Assembly: GCF_000381265.1 (NCBI RefSeq)
Contig: NZ_KB906268.1
Coordinates: 62,001-126,000, forward strand
Source of the DNA: Curvibacter lanceolatus ATCC 14669
Lineage (GTDB): Bacteria > Pseudomonadota > Gammaproteobacteria > Burkholderiales > Burkholderiaceae_C
DNA length: 64,000 bases
Direction of reading: 5' to 3'
A program made the position numbers and the translations under genes. The notes beneath the pieces are model-generated. The model was not told the origin of the DNA. It searched no databases and worked only from the letters and a program-made list of their open reading frames with translations. This document shows positions 25,703 to 35,340 of this stretch, in pieces. The number at the start of each line of letters is the position of its first letter. Position 1 is the stretch's first letter.

Positions 25703-26608
25703 CTAGGAAGCATAGGGCTTGTCGCCTACTGTGACTTGTGACAGCCGTGTTCGATTGGCTGGGGTTACCTGCACCGGGGCCTGCTGAACGGCGCCCAGAT
25801 CGGCTGCCGGGAAGTCGCCACACAGCACGGCCAGCAGGTTGCGGGTCTGCTCCAGTTGCTTGCGCAGCGGGGGCAGTTGGGCGGCAGTTTGGGCGTAGGC
25901 CGATTCTTGCTGGGCCAGGTCGAGGCCGCTGGCGTAGCCGCGGGCTTGCAGGCCACGGCTGTGCTCAAGCTGTTGGCGGGCCAGTTGCAGGGCTTCATCC
26001 AGCAGGGCGATCTGCTCGACCAGCATCTGCTCTTGGATGACGGCGGTGGCTACATTGCTGGCCAGGGTGACGCGCAGGGCCTCCAGTTGCAGGCGCTGGC
26101 TGTCGGCGCTGGCCTGCAGCGATTCGACCTGGCGCTGGTTGCCGCCAAACACGTCGGGCACAAAGCCGACGCTGAGCTGGGCGGTGTTGAGGGTGAACAG
26201 GCTGGCATTGGAGGCCAGCGGCGATGCCAGCACTTGGCCAGAATTTTGCCGATTGGCGCTGTAGCCCGCCTGCACCTGCGGAAAGAACAGGCCGCGCTGG
26301 GCGGTGACCAGCTCTTGGGCCTGGCGCAGGTTGGCGAGGCCGGCGTCGATGCTGGGGTTGTGCTGCAGGGCGCGTTGCACCAGGCTGTCGAGCCGGGGCG
26401 AGCGGTAGGCTGCCCACCAGTCGGGGCGAAGCTCGGCCGTGGCGGCGGTGGCCGCTGGATCAGCCTGCCGCGTGAAGGCACTGACCTGTGGCGCCTGGGG
26501 CGCGCGGTAGTCGGGGCCGACGGCGCACGCGGACAGCAGGCCGGCGCTGAGCAGGCCCAGTGCCAGGGTGCGCAGCGGGCCACCAATATGGCGCGATGAA
26601 TCAAGCAT
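25703..26608 (-). pseudogene. Truncated RND outer-membrane factor, system 2
   Basis: ATG 26608 overlaps the permease stop by 8 nt. It encodes a lipobox (LLSACAVGPDYRAPQAP) and the first OEP repeat, then ends after about 301 residues where relatives have about 480. Homology stops near LAVLCGDFPAADLGAVQ, and the last residues (VGDKPYAS) read into the region in front of the next gene. The second half of the channel is missing, so it is unlikely to form a tunnel alone. Confidence 0.8.
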
Positions 26609-29600
26609 GATCGTCCTCCTCATGGGCCAGCGCATCGCCACCCAGGCCCTTTCGACGGGTCTTCAGTTTGATACCACGCAGCACGGTGAGGCGGATGGCA
26701 GGCACCACCAGCAGCAAGAAGACCGGTCCGATCAACATCCCGCCGACCACCACGGTGGCCAGAGGGCGTTGTACCTGGCTGCCAATACCGTGGCTAAGAG
26801 CGGCCGGGAACAGGCCGATGCAAGCGGACAGTGCTGTCATCAGCAGAGGGCGCATACGGTGGACGTACGCGTCGTAGATGGCGTCTTCAGCGCTTTGACC
26901 GGCCATACGCAGTTCTTTGAAATAACTCAGGATCAAGATACCGTCCATCACCGAGACCCCCAGCAGCGAGACGAAGCCGATCACCGCTGAGATGCTGATC
27001 ACCTGGTCAGACACATATAGCGCCAAGATGCCGCAGGCCACCGTGAAAGGAACAGCAACCAATGAAAGCAGGCTGTAGGCAAAGCTGCTGAACAGCGCAT
27101 ACAGCAGCACAAGTATGAGGGCCAGGGCCATCGGGATCAAAATGCTCATTCGAGCCTTGGCCTGTTGCAGCGACTCGAACTCGCCCGCGTACTGGATGCG
27201 GTAGCCTTCCGGCAGTTTGACGTCAGCGCTCACGCGCTGTTGCAACTCGGACACGGTGCTACCGAGGTCACGGTCACGTACGCTGAACTTGATCGGAATG
27301 TAGCGCTCATTGCGCTCGTGATAGATGTAGGTGGCTCCTGTGTCTAGCGTGATATCAGCGATGTCGCGCAGCGGAATGAACGCATTGCTCCCTGAAGACG
27401 TGGTGTATCCAATCCGAAGATCTCGAACGCTTTGGATGTCGCGTCTGTTAGCGGACAAATAGCGCACACTCAATCCATACTGGCGCTCGCCCTCGAGCAC
27501 GGTGGTGGCCACAGAACCGCCCATGGCGGCCTGGATGGCGGTGTTGACGTCGCCGGTGTTCAGCCCATAGCGGGCCGCCTTCTGCCGGTCGATCTGGATG
27601 TTGAGGTTGGGCTGGCCCAGGGTGTTGAAGATGCCGACATCGGCCGTGCCCTGGACCTTGTTCATGACGGCGACCACGTCTACGGCCAGCTTCTCGAGCA
27701 TGACCAGATCGGGCCCGATGATCTTCACCGAATTGGCCCCCTTGACGCCCGACAAGCCCTCTTGCACGTTGTCCTGGATGTATTGCGAGAAGTTGAAGCC
27801 CACGCCCGGGAACTCGAGAGCGAATTTCTCCTGCAACTCTGTTACCAACTTCTCCTTCGTCATGCCTTCAGGCCACTGATCAAAGGGCTTGAGCGGGGCG
27901 AACAGCTCGACGTTGTTGAAGCCCGAGGCATCTGAGCCGTCGTCGGGGCGGCCGTGCTGCGAGACCACGGTGATCACCTCAGGATAGCTGTCGATGATCT
28001 CGCGCATACGGTTAGCCTTAGCGGTACCGGCCTCCAGCGAGATGGTGGGCGGCATGGAAGCCCGGATCCAGAGGTTGCCCTCTTCCAGCGCTGGAAGGAA
28101 TTCACTACCGAGGTGTGACGTCAACACCCCTACGGCTACCAAAAACACCACACCACCCACACAGACCTTGCGGGAGTGTGTCAGTGTCCATTTCAGCGCA
28201 GGCTCGTAGAGGTGACGAATGAACTCGACGATGCGAGTTTCGTGCTCCTGGATGCGGCGCGGCAGCAGGTAGGCAGCCAGCACCGGGGTGACGGTGAAGG
28301 TGGCCAGCAGCGCGCCCGCGAGGGCGTAGCCATAGGTGCGAGCCATGGGGCCGAAGATCTGGCCTTCGACACCGGTCATGAGGAACAGTGGCGAGAAGGC
28401 GGCGATGGTGATGACGGTGGAGAACAGCACCGAGTTGTCGACTTGCAGCGAGCTCATGAAGATCATGCGCAGGCGCTGCGTCCAGCCCAGGGCCGGGTCG
28501 GTGACCATGCCGTGGGGGCCACGGGTCATGGCGCGCAGGGCGTTGATGCGTTCGCGCGGGCTCTTCTGGAAGTTGCGGAAGATGTTCTCGACCAGGATCA
28601 CAGCCGAGTCGACGATGATGCCGAAGTCGACCGCCCCCAGCGAGAGCAGGTTGGCCGATTCGCCGGTGAGCACCAGCATCATGATGCTGAAGAAGAGCGC
28701 AAACGGGATGTTGACGCTGACGATGACGGCGCTGCGTAAATCACCCAAAAAGACCCACTGGATGAAGAACACCAGCAGGCAGCCAAAGATCAGGTTGTGG
28801 ATGACGGTGTGGGTGGTGACGTTGACCAGGGTGGATCGGTCGTAATAGGGCACCAGTTGCACGCCCTGCGGCAGGCTGCCATCGGCATTGATCTTCTTGA
28901 CAGCCTCTTCGACGCGGGCGATCACGTCTTTGGTCTGCTGGGTGCGGTTCATGATGACCACGCCTGTGACCACGTCGTTTTCGGCGTCGCGGCCAGCCTC
29001 GCCCAGCCGGGGCACGCTGCCCACGCTGACGGTGGCCACGTCCTTGACCAGCACGGGCAAGCCGTTTTGCTGGGTGATGACGATGTTGCCGGCGTCGGCC
29101 GCATCGCGCACCAGGCCCAGGCCGCGCACGTTGACCGATTGCTCACCCACGCTGAGATTGCGCCCACCCACGTTGCTGTTGGCATTGCCCACCGCGCTGA
29201 GCACCTGCTGCAGGGTGAGGCCATAGCTTTCAAGCTTGGCGGGGTTGACCTCGACGTGATACTCCTTGGTAGTACCGCCCCAGGTGACGACCTGGGCCAC
29301 ACCGGGCACGGTGAGCAGGCGGCGCTGGATGATCCAGTCCTGGATGCCGCGCAGATCGGTGAGGCTGTAGGTAGCGGGGCCCTTGACCTGGTAGCGCAGG
29401 ATCTCGCCGACCAGGCTGGAGGCCTGGATCTGCGGCTGCACGCCGCCGGGCAGGTTGACGTTTTGCTGCAGGTTGAGCGCGGTCTGGGTCAACGCGGGCA
29501 CGTACTCGACACCGTACTTGAAGGTGACGCGCACAAAGGCCAGGCCATAAAACGAGGTGGAGCGGATGTTGTCCACGCCCATGGTGGTGGCCAGGCCGAT

Positions 29601-29810
29601 CTCCATGGGGCGGGTGTAGTAGCGCTCCATCTCTTCGGCCGACAGGCCAGGGGCCTGGGCGGTGATTTCAAGAATGACCGGGGCCGGGTTGGGGTAGGCC
29701 TCGACGTTGAGTTTGATGAAAGCCAGCACGCCGGCGGCCATGAAGGCCAGCAGCCCGAGCAGCACCACCGGGCGGCGCGTCAGGACGAACGCCAGTAAAG
29801 AACGGAACAC
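26601..29810 (-). CDS. HME-type RND efflux permease, system 2
   Basis: The protein is 1069 residues and a close paralogue of the system 1 permease: both contain EAYPNPAPVILEITAQAPGL. Helix 4 again carries DFGIIVDSAVILVEN with the CzcA spacing (about D395, D401, E408). It is a proton-driven pump of the heavy-metal-efflux branch, substrate unknown. It lies 13 bp after its adaptor. The C-terminal tail is acidic/His-containing (LAHEEDDHA). Confidence 0.9.
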   Translation of the reverse strand: MFRSLLAFVLTRRPVVLLGLLAFMAAGVLAFIKLNVEAYPNPAPVILEITAQAPGLSAEEMERYYTRPMEIGLATTMGVDNIRSTSFYGLAFVRVTFKYGVEYVPALTQTALNLQQNVNLPGGVQPQIQASSLVGEILRYQVKGPATYSLTDLRGIQDWIIQRRLLTVPGVAQVVTWGGTTKEYHVEVNPAKLESYGLTLQQVLSAVGNANSNVGGRNLSVGEQSVNVRGLGLVRDAADAGNIVITQQNGLPVLVKDVATVSVGSVPRLGEAGRDAENDVVTGVVIMNRTQQTKDVIARVEEAVKKINADGSLPQGVQLVPYYDRSTLVNVTTHTVIHNLIFGCLLVFFIQWVFLGDLRSAVIVSVNIPFALFFSIMMLVLTGESANLLSLGAVDFGIIVDSAVILVENIFRNFQKSPRERINALRAMTRGPHGMVTDPALGWTQRLRMIFMSSLQVDNSVLFSTVITIAAFSPLFLMTGVEGQIFGPMARTYGYALAGALLATFTVTPVLAAYLLPRRIQEHETRIVEFIRHLYEPALKWTLTHSRKVCVGGVVFLVAVGVLTSHLGSEFLPALEEGNLWIRASMPPTISLEAGTAKANRMREIIDSYPEVITVVSQHGRPDDGSDASGFNNVELFAPLKPFDQWPEGMTKEKLVTELQEKFALEFPGVGFNFSQYIQDNVQEGLSGVKGANSVKIIGPDLVMLEKLAVDVVAVMNKVQGTADVGIFNTLGQPNLNIQIDRQKAARYGLNTGDVNTAIQAAMGGSVATTVLEGERQYGLSVRYLSANRRDIQSVRDLRIGYTTSSGSNAFIPLRDIADITLDTGATYIYHERNERYIPIKFSVRDRDLGSTVSELQQRVSADVKLPEGYRIQYAGEFESLQQAKARMSILIPMALALILVLLYALFSSFAYSLLSLVAVPFTVACGILALYVSDQVISISAVIGFVSLLGVSVMDGILILSYFKELRMAGQSAEDAIYDAYVHRMRPLLMTALSACIGLFPAALSHGIGSQVQRPLATVVVGGMLIGPVFLLLVVPAIRLTVLRGIKLKTRRKGLGGDALAHEEDDHA

Positions 29811-29823
29811 GGCAGGGCCTCTT

Positions 29824-31059
29824 TCAGTTCGTGGTGATGAGGTAGAGGTTGCTCAGGAACAAGCCCTTGTCTTGAGCCACCTTCTCACCGACCTTGAGGC
29901 CTTCGGTCACTTGCACCATGCCATTTTGAATCAGACCAGTCTTAACGACACGGCGCTTGAAGCGAACACTGTCGGTGGCGACCCACACGGACATACTGCC
30001 GTCGCCCTCGCGGGCCAACGCGTTCTGCGGCACGGCGGGTGACGTCACAGTTGTGCCAACGCGGATGACGAAGCTCGCCAACATCTGTGCTTTGAGTAGA
30101 TGCTGCGGGTCTGCAACATCCGCGCGCACGACAATCCGATGTGTCACTGGATCCGTGGTGTCGCCGATGTAGCTCAACTTACCGTTGAAGGTCTTGTCGG
30201 GATATGCTTGAACCTTGACTTTGGCTTCTTGACCCAGGCGATAGCTGGCCAACTCCGATTCCGGCACGTTGGCAACCATCCAGAGGTGCTGCAAGTTCGC
30301 GACGGCAACAGGCGCTGGGGCGTTGCCTGGCTGCACCAACTGCCCGACGGCTCCCGCACGTGCAGTCACCCGTCCGGCGAATGGGCTGCGCACGGGCATT
30401 TCTGTGTCGACTTTGCGGGTGGTTTCGATGGTGTCGATGTCGTGCGCACTCAAGCCGAACAATTCGATGGTCTTTCTGGCTGCACGATACGCAGCATCGG
30501 CTGCCTGCTGATCCGCTATGTTTTGCTGCAACTCCTTTTGAGGAATGCTCTGGCTTTCGGCCAACGCCTTGGCACGGCGAAGGGTCTCGTTGGCCACGCG
30601 CAGGTTGCCACTGGTTGAGATCAAGGCCGACGCGGCCTGGGCCAGATCGGGGATCTGCACGGTGTACAGGACCTGGCCTTTGCTCACATCGTCGCCAGCG
30701 CGGACGTTGAGCTGCCCGATGCGACCCTGGTACGGCGAGAACACCTGAACCGCGTTGTCTTGGTTGAGGTCAATGATGCCAATGGCCTCACGCTGTTGCT
30801 CGAAAGCCTGCGCCTTGACTTCACCAACCTTGAGTTCTGCGACCTGCTCAGGCACCATTTGCAGCTCGTCTCGCCCGACTTTGGCTGCCAAAACTGGTGG
30901 GGTTTCAGAGGCCTGGCGAGCAGGGGTGCTGGGGGATTTGAAGTAGTAGATGCCTGCTACGACACAGCCAACGAGCGCAACTCCGAGAGTTGCCAGCAAT
31001 GCAGGCCGAGTGCTTCCGGCGTTGAGCGGAGCATTTTTGACCTTGTTGTTTCCGGACAT
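29824..31059 (-). CDS. RND efflux periplasmic adaptor, system 2
   Basis: The protein is about 411 residues from MSGNNKVKNAPLNAGSTRP, chosen because GAGG sits 8-11 nt upstream. The longer frame to 31152 lacks a ribosome-binding site. It has a membrane anchor (LLATLGVALVGCVVAGIYYF), lipoyl half-motifs (GRIGQLNVRAGDDVSKGQVL and RSPFAGRVTARAGAVGQLVQ) and an alpha-hairpin between them. It links the inner-membrane pump to an outer-membrane factor. The C-terminus ends LFLSNLYLITTN. Confidence 0.87.
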   Translation of the reverse strand: MSGNNKVKNAPLNAGSTRPALLATLGVALVGCVVAGIYYFKSPSTPARQASETPPVLAAKVGRDELQMVPEQVAELKVGEVKAQAFEQQREAIGIIDLNQDNAVQVFSPYQGRIGQLNVRAGDDVSKGQVLYTVQIPDLAQAASALISTSGNLRVANETLRRAKALAESQSIPQKELQQNIADQQAADAAYRAARKTIELFGLSAHDIDTIETTRKVDTEMPVRSPFAGRVTARAGAVGQLVQPGNAPAPVAVANLQHLWMVANVPESELASYRLGQEAKVKVQAYPDKTFNGKLSYIGDTTDPVTHRIVVRADVADPQHLLKAQMLASFVIRVGTTVTSPAVPQNALAREGDGSMSVWVATDSVRFKRRVVKTGLIQNGMVQVTEGLKVGEKVAQDKGLFLSNLYLITTN

Positions 31060-31151
31060 GTGAAGAACCTCGAGCGTATGGAACTGAGTTGATTGGGCCG
31101 TCAGCGACGGCCGAGACTGTACGAGTGAGTTACTGACCACCAACTGACCCA

Positions 31152-31173
31152 ACCTGTCAGGTCAAACCTAGGT
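31152..31173. promoter_or_regulatory. Tandem palindromes upstream of RND system 2
   Basis: ACCTGTCAGGT (11-bp odd palindrome) is followed after three bases by ACCTAGGT (8-bp palindrome). They lie about 95 bp upstream of the adaptor start. The two share the ACCT/AGGT arms, so one regulator could bind both. No regulator is linked to them by evidence here. Confidence 0.3.
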
Positions 31174-31349
31174 CATGTTCCTGGCAGCTTGCTAAAGCCC
31201 CCAATCGGGTCACATCGGCAGCGTGGGGCCTTCCAGGTGATACACACGCCCAAGCAGACTCCCTGCATTTGAGTCAGGTGTCAGTTCACGTTGAGCAATG
31301 CCCCTCGTGACGTGAAGTCAAAACCGAGCAAGATGCGCAGGCGTGGCGG

Positions 31350-31619
31350 TCATGGCTGCTCTTTCGGCACAGCATCTAAGTGATCCTGAATCGTCTGTAC
31401 TATTGATCCGAGAGTGACAGCCTCATGCTTGAGGTCAAGTTGATCCTCGGGTATCCGTACCTTGAATTCATCTTCGATAGCGAAGACGAACTCCATCAAT
31501 TGCAACGAGTCCAAGCCCAACTCGTTCAGGTGTATATCCGGCTTGATCTGATCTTGGTTCACATGGAACTTCTCCATCAGAACTCGAGCCACTGCAGTCA
31601 GCACACGGGTGTTGTGCAT
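31350..31619 (-). CDS. Orphan acyl carrier protein
   Basis: The protein is 89 residues from MHNTRVLTAVARVLMEKF, with AAGGAG upstream of the ATG. The phosphopantetheine attachment motif is LGLDSLQLMEFV with Ser38, in an acidic four-helix fold of normal ACP size. No ketosynthase, acyltransferase or other biosynthetic enzyme is next to it. It lies about 290 bp upstream of RND system 2 on the same strand. Lone ACPs often serve lipid or polyketide modification, but its partner is not in the window. Confidence 0.85.
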   Translation of the reverse strand: MHNTRVLTAVARVLMEKFHVNQDQIKPDIHLNELGLDSLQLMEFVFAIEDEFKVRIPEDQLDLKHEAVTLGSIVQTIQDHLDAVPKEQP

Positions 31620-32067
31620 GATGACTCCTTGAAAAGTCATGTTCGGATGTGAGGATTTTTCGGCCAGGAGTATTTCGTTTTGCCGGCGTGTATGGCTTCC
31701 AAGGAAGCCTGCGGAAAGTGTGCGGCAAGTACCTGAATGCAACATGAATCGAGGTCTATCGCCGGTTGATGGTCATCCTGTCGAGGCGTCACGTACCCCT
31801 CACGCTCTCAATGGATCGGTAAAGCATGCTTCGTACGGCGGTTTGCCCGTTCAGATCGTCCTCGCCCAAGGAGCACCGACTAACAGACCCCGTGCGCCGA
31901 CATGCGGTGCTGGATGACCTAGCGCTTACCGCAATGTGTTAGGGGCGTGGAGGAATTACCCATATTCAGGCTCCCTTCATCTCGCCGTGGAAGGATTCTT
32001 TGATCTTCTCGGGTTCGCTCTTGCGCCGTGCGGCGCTAGGATGAACTCGACGACAAAGGAGCCTCCC

Positions 32068-32265
32068 ATGCTTTACAAATCGTGTCTCAAGTCTTTCGTG
32101 CTCATAGCGATCAGCACGGCTCTCGCAACTTCCTTTGCCATGGGGGTTCGAGGCCATGGCAAGCTTTGTCCGTATTACAAGAAGTCGCCTCATGAGTGTT
32201 CAATACCTGCGACACAGACGCAGGCGCCCTCCGAAGAAAAGTTGACATCGGGGCAGGACAAGTAG
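32068..32265 (+). CDS. Small exported protein
   Basis: The product is 65 residues from MLYKSCLKSFVLIAISTAL, preceded by AAAGGAG at proper spacing. A signal peptide probably ends near TSFAMG. The mature part is short, basic then polar, with two Cys (KLCPYY and HECSIP), and ends EEKLTSGQDK. No family recognised. It stands alone between the acp and csoR genes. Confidence 0.55.
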   Translation: MLYKSCLKSFVLIAISTALATSFAMGVRGHGKLCPYYKKSPHECSIPATQTQAPSEEKLTSGQDK

Positions 32266-32376
32266 TTTGAGTCTGCAGCCACTAGCGGCGAATTGTTTCG
32301 CTTGCTGGTTTCTTCGGTCCTGTCCTAAGGGACTGTGAGTGAATCCATAGGTCCGCCTCAGCGGCGACTGTGGTCC

Positions 32377-32649
32377 TCACACGTACTTTGTGATTTCCTT
32401 GAACTCGCGCAAGGCGTCCTCGGCGGCAACTGCGCCATCTCGGGCCATGTGCTCTAGGCAATGATCGATGTGATCATGGATCAGGGCCTTGCGGGCGTTG
32501 CCGATGGCGCGCTCGACCGCCAGTAGTTGCTGGGCCAACTCCAGGCATCCCCGCCCATCTTCCAACATCGCGATCGTGCTCTTCAAGTGCCCGTGTGTGC
32601 GCTTGAGTCGGACGAGTACGTTTTGATGGTCTCTGCGTTCGTGTTCCAT
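32377..32649 (-). CDS. CsoR/RcnR-family metal-responsive repressor
   Basis: The protein is 90 residues, all helical (DUF156 fold). The ligand positions are C35 (GRGCLELAQQ), H60 and C64 (HDHIDHCLEH). This Cys-His-Cys set is that of the Cu(I) sensor CsoR, whereas RcnR has His at the last site. Such tetramers bind G/C-tract operators and release DNA on metal binding. A G/C-tract palindrome lies 14 bp upstream of its start, pointing to autoregulation. No copper ATPase is nearby. Confidence 0.85.
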   Translation of the reverse strand: MEHERRDHQNVLVRLKRTHGHLKSTIAMLEDGRGCLELAQQLLAVERAIGNARKALIHDHIDHCLEHMARDGAVAAEDALREFKEITKYV

Positions 32650-32662
32650 ACTTTGCTTGCAT

Positions 32663-32675
32663 CCCCCCTGGGGGG
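32663..32675. promoter_or_regulatory. Candidate CsoR-type operator
   Basis: CCCCCCTGGGGGG is a G/C-tract odd palindrome of the kind bound by CsoR/RcnR proteins. It sits just upstream of the csoR-like gene and about 200 bp upstream of the divergent porin gene. Confidence 0.6.
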
Positions 32676-32870
32676 TTGTTGTCTGGATGTTTCTTTCCTG
32701 CTACATTTCGTGCTGCGTTGCACAAATGTTGCTGCTCATGGTAACGCGGTTGCTGACCAGACAGCCGTGTCATACCTGAGTCACGTCAGATAACTAGGGT
32801 GTTTCACGAGGCGCCCTTTTTGAAAAAGTTCATTTAACTCGGACGTCATTTGCTTGCAAGCATTATCTTG

Positions 32871-34334
32871 ATGCGTGCAGTTTTTGACTTCTGCACAATT
32901 CGATATGAAAGCGGAAGAGGTTTAAAATTGTTGATCAGAAAAAAAACTGAAAGCATCATCTCACAGAAGCTTGTGTTGCTGGTGTTGGGTGTTTGTGCTG
33001 GCTTCTCGAACGCTGCCTTTGCTGCAGAAGAGGACTTTGAAGAGACTCAAGCCAAGTTCCAGGCTACCTGGATCTGGCAGAGGCATGGGAACTTTGCTTC
33101 CAATCCCCCCGCTGGGCTGGATTCTTCAAAATATTCTGGTGGATACCCGATCTACAGTTTGCCCGGTGGTCGAGATGTGACCTATACCAGTACGGTCACA
33201 GGTTATTTTGGCTTTCGACCATGGGCTGGTGGGGAATTCTATTTCGACCCAGAGATTACGCAGGGTGTGCCATTTGCAAGTTATCTTATCGGCATGGGCG
33301 GATTTTACAATGGAGAAATCACCAGAGCATCTGGCTCCAACCCCACGCTATATCGTCAAAGACTTTTTTTAAGGCAAACTTGGAACCAAGGCGGGGGCAG
33401 TGAAAAAATTGAATCCGACCTCAACTGGATGGCTGGTACTGTTGACAAAAATAGGTTTGTCCTAACGGCTGGAAATTTCTCCACGCTGGATGTTTTTGAC
33501 AAAAACAAATATGCTGGGGATCCACGCCGCCAGTTCATGAACTGGGGCAATATGACCTCGACCGCCTTTGATTATGCGGCCGATGCCAGGGGCTGGGGTT
33601 GGGGTGCAACGGGCGAATGGTATCGAGACGACTGGGTTATTCGTTTTGGCCGCATGACGGGACCCGTCCGCCCCAATGAGTTGCCCATGGATCTGAGGAT
33701 CTTCAAACATTATGGCGATCAACTTGAGATTGAACATGATCACGAGGTAATGGGGCAACCGGGTGCTGTGCGGGTCATGCTCTGGCGCAACAAGGGGTAT
33801 CTCTCAAGATTTCGTGATGCCATCAATTACGGCAATAGTGTGAACTGGCAACCGGGCGCAAATGGTATGGAATACATATTGGATGTGCGCAAAGGCGATA
33901 ATGTCAAATACGGTGCTGGCTTGAATTTCGAACAGGCACTCAGCGATGACAGTGGTATCTATGGTCGCGCCATGTGGGCGGATGGCAAGACCGAGACCTT
34001 CGCGTTTGCAGAAGCGGACCGGTCGTTGGCTGTTGGTGCGTCTTTCAAAGGCACTTCCTGGGGGCGAGCGGAAGATACCATTGGTGTTTCATACATGCAG
34101 AATTTTTTATCGAAAGATCGGCGAGAGTATCTTTCCAAAGGCGGTATTTCATATTTCATAGGGGATGGCTGGCTGAATTATCATCCTGAGAAGATTATTG
34201 AAATGTATTACAGCGTAGCTGTGCGAAAAGATCTCTGGATCACGGCTAACTTGCAATACGTGAAAAATCCAGCCTACAACGCTGATCGTGGGCCATTCAC
34301 CATCGGATCGATTCGGGTACATGCAGAGTTCTGA
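32871..34334 (+). CDS. OprB-like carbohydrate-selective porin
   Basis: The protein is about 487 residues from ATG 32871. TTG 32928, preceded by AGAGG, would give a tidier signal peptide and may be the true start. The signal region is KLVLLVLGVCAGFSNAAFA, followed by mature AEEDFEETQAKFQATW. It is a beta-rich outer-membrane protein ending in Phe (IRVHAEF), as barrel proteins do, and fits the OprB/pfam04966 porins. It precedes mgtC and mgtA on the same strand, so it may give access for solutes under magnesium limitation. AT content is higher than in upstream genes. Confidence 0.8.
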   Translation: MRAVFDFCTIRYESGRGLKLLIRKKTESIISQKLVLLVLGVCAGFSNAAFAAEEDFEETQAKFQATWIWQRHGNFASNPPAGLDSSKYSGGYPIYSLPGGRDVTYTSTVTGYFGFRPWAGGEFYFDPEITQGVPFASYLIGMGGFYNGEITRASGSNPTLYRQRLFLRQTWNQGGGSEKIESDLNWMAGTVDKNRFVLTAGNFSTLDVFDKNKYAGDPRRQFMNWGNMTSTAFDYAADARGWGWGATGEWYRDDWVIRFGRMTGPVRPNELPMDLRIFKHYGDQLEIEHDHEVMGQPGAVRVMLWRNKGYLSRFRDAINYGNSVNWQPGANGMEYILDVRKGDNVKYGAGLNFEQALSDDSGIYGRAMWADGKTETFAFAEADRSLAVGASFKGTSWGRAEDTIGVSYMQNFLSKDRREYLSKGGISYFIGDGWLNYHPEKIIEMYYSVAVRKDLWITANLQYVKNPAYNADRGPFTIGSIRVHAEF

Positions 34335-34455
34335 TCGAATTCCAATGGGGGGTGACCCAGGGGGGGCCTCTGTCCGCGCCCCTGAGTAGCCTTCATCAGT
34401 TGCGTGACGTTGGTCTTCATTCCTTTCGCAATCTTCACTGTGTTGGGGGAATTTC

Positions 34456-35172
34456 GTGCAGATCATTGAAAATCTGAATTTCATATCAGCCCTCGATACC
34501 CTGGTGAGTTTGGCTGCAGCCTTTATTTTGGGAGGGCTCATAGGGCTGGAGCGCCAGTATCGACAACGGACTGCCGGGTTGCGGACCAATGTGCTGGTGG
34601 CGCTGGGAGCGGCTATTTTTGTGGATATGGCCAATCGCCTCGGAGGGCATGAGGGTGCCGTCCATGTCGTCGCCTATGTTGTCTCAGGCATCGGCTTTCT
34701 CGGGGCCGGAGTGATCATGCGTGAAGATGGTAATGTCCGCGGCCTCAATACGGCCGCGACATTATGGGGCTCTGCTGCTGTAGGGGCGTGTGCTGGGGCC
34801 GACCTGATCGTCGAAGCGATTCTCGCGACGGTCTTTGTCCTCGCGGCTAACACCCTTCTTCGACCCGTGGTGAATCGGATCAATCGTCAACCGATGGATA
34901 CACACGGTGTTGAGGTGACAAACACCGTTTACGTCATTGCTCCGCGATCGCGGCAAAAAGAGGCATTGCTGCGCTTGGAGGCGGAGTTGGAAGCAGCGTC
35001 ATTCCCCACGCGTGGACTGGTTGTCCACGCTTTCGGTCAGGATGCCGTCGAGATTGAAGCTGTACTGACTGCAACCGAAATCGAAGGGGAGCATATGGAT
35101 GTGGTCATCCAAAACTTGTCATCCAGTGATTGCATAAGCCAAGCATTCTGGAGCCCCAGCACCACTGAATGA
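34456..35172 (+). CDS. mgtC: MgtC/SapB-family membrane protein
   Basis: The protein is 238 residues from GTG 34456, with GGGGGA upstream. Four to five N-terminal membrane helices carry the family motifs GGLIGLERQYRQRTAGLRTN and GFLGAGVIMREDGNVRGLNT. A C-terminal soluble ACT-like domain follows. MgtC proteins help growth in low magnesium and modulate the F1Fo ATPase in Salmonella. The neighbouring mgtA supports that assignment. Confidence 0.9.
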   Translation: MQIIENLNFISALDTLVSLAAAFILGGLIGLERQYRQRTAGLRTNVLVALGAAIFVDMANRLGGHEGAVHVVAYVVSGIGFLGAGVIMREDGNVRGLNTAATLWGSAAVGACAGADLIVEAILATVFVLAANTLLRPVVNRINRQPMDTHGVEVTNTVYVIAPRSRQKEALLRLEAELEAASFPTRGLVVHAFGQDAVEIEAVLTATEIEGEHMDVVIQNLSSSDCISQAFWSPSTTE

Positions 35173-35340
35173 CGAAATTGGGCTTCATGAGTCGGGTGCA
35201 TATCCAGATTAACCAGTGAATGTGCCAAGTCAAGGGTTGGTCGAAGCCCTTCTGTTAGAAGGTTTCAATTTTCTAATTTGTGCAAGTGTTGACCAGAGCA
35301 GGGTAGCGTCAGGACTTTTCCTATAGTTTCGGTGGTGGGA

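Noticed and set aside
28797-29798. A 333-codon plus-strand frame opposite the second permease
   Set aside because: It is a shadow of the conserved N-terminal permease sequence on the minus strand.
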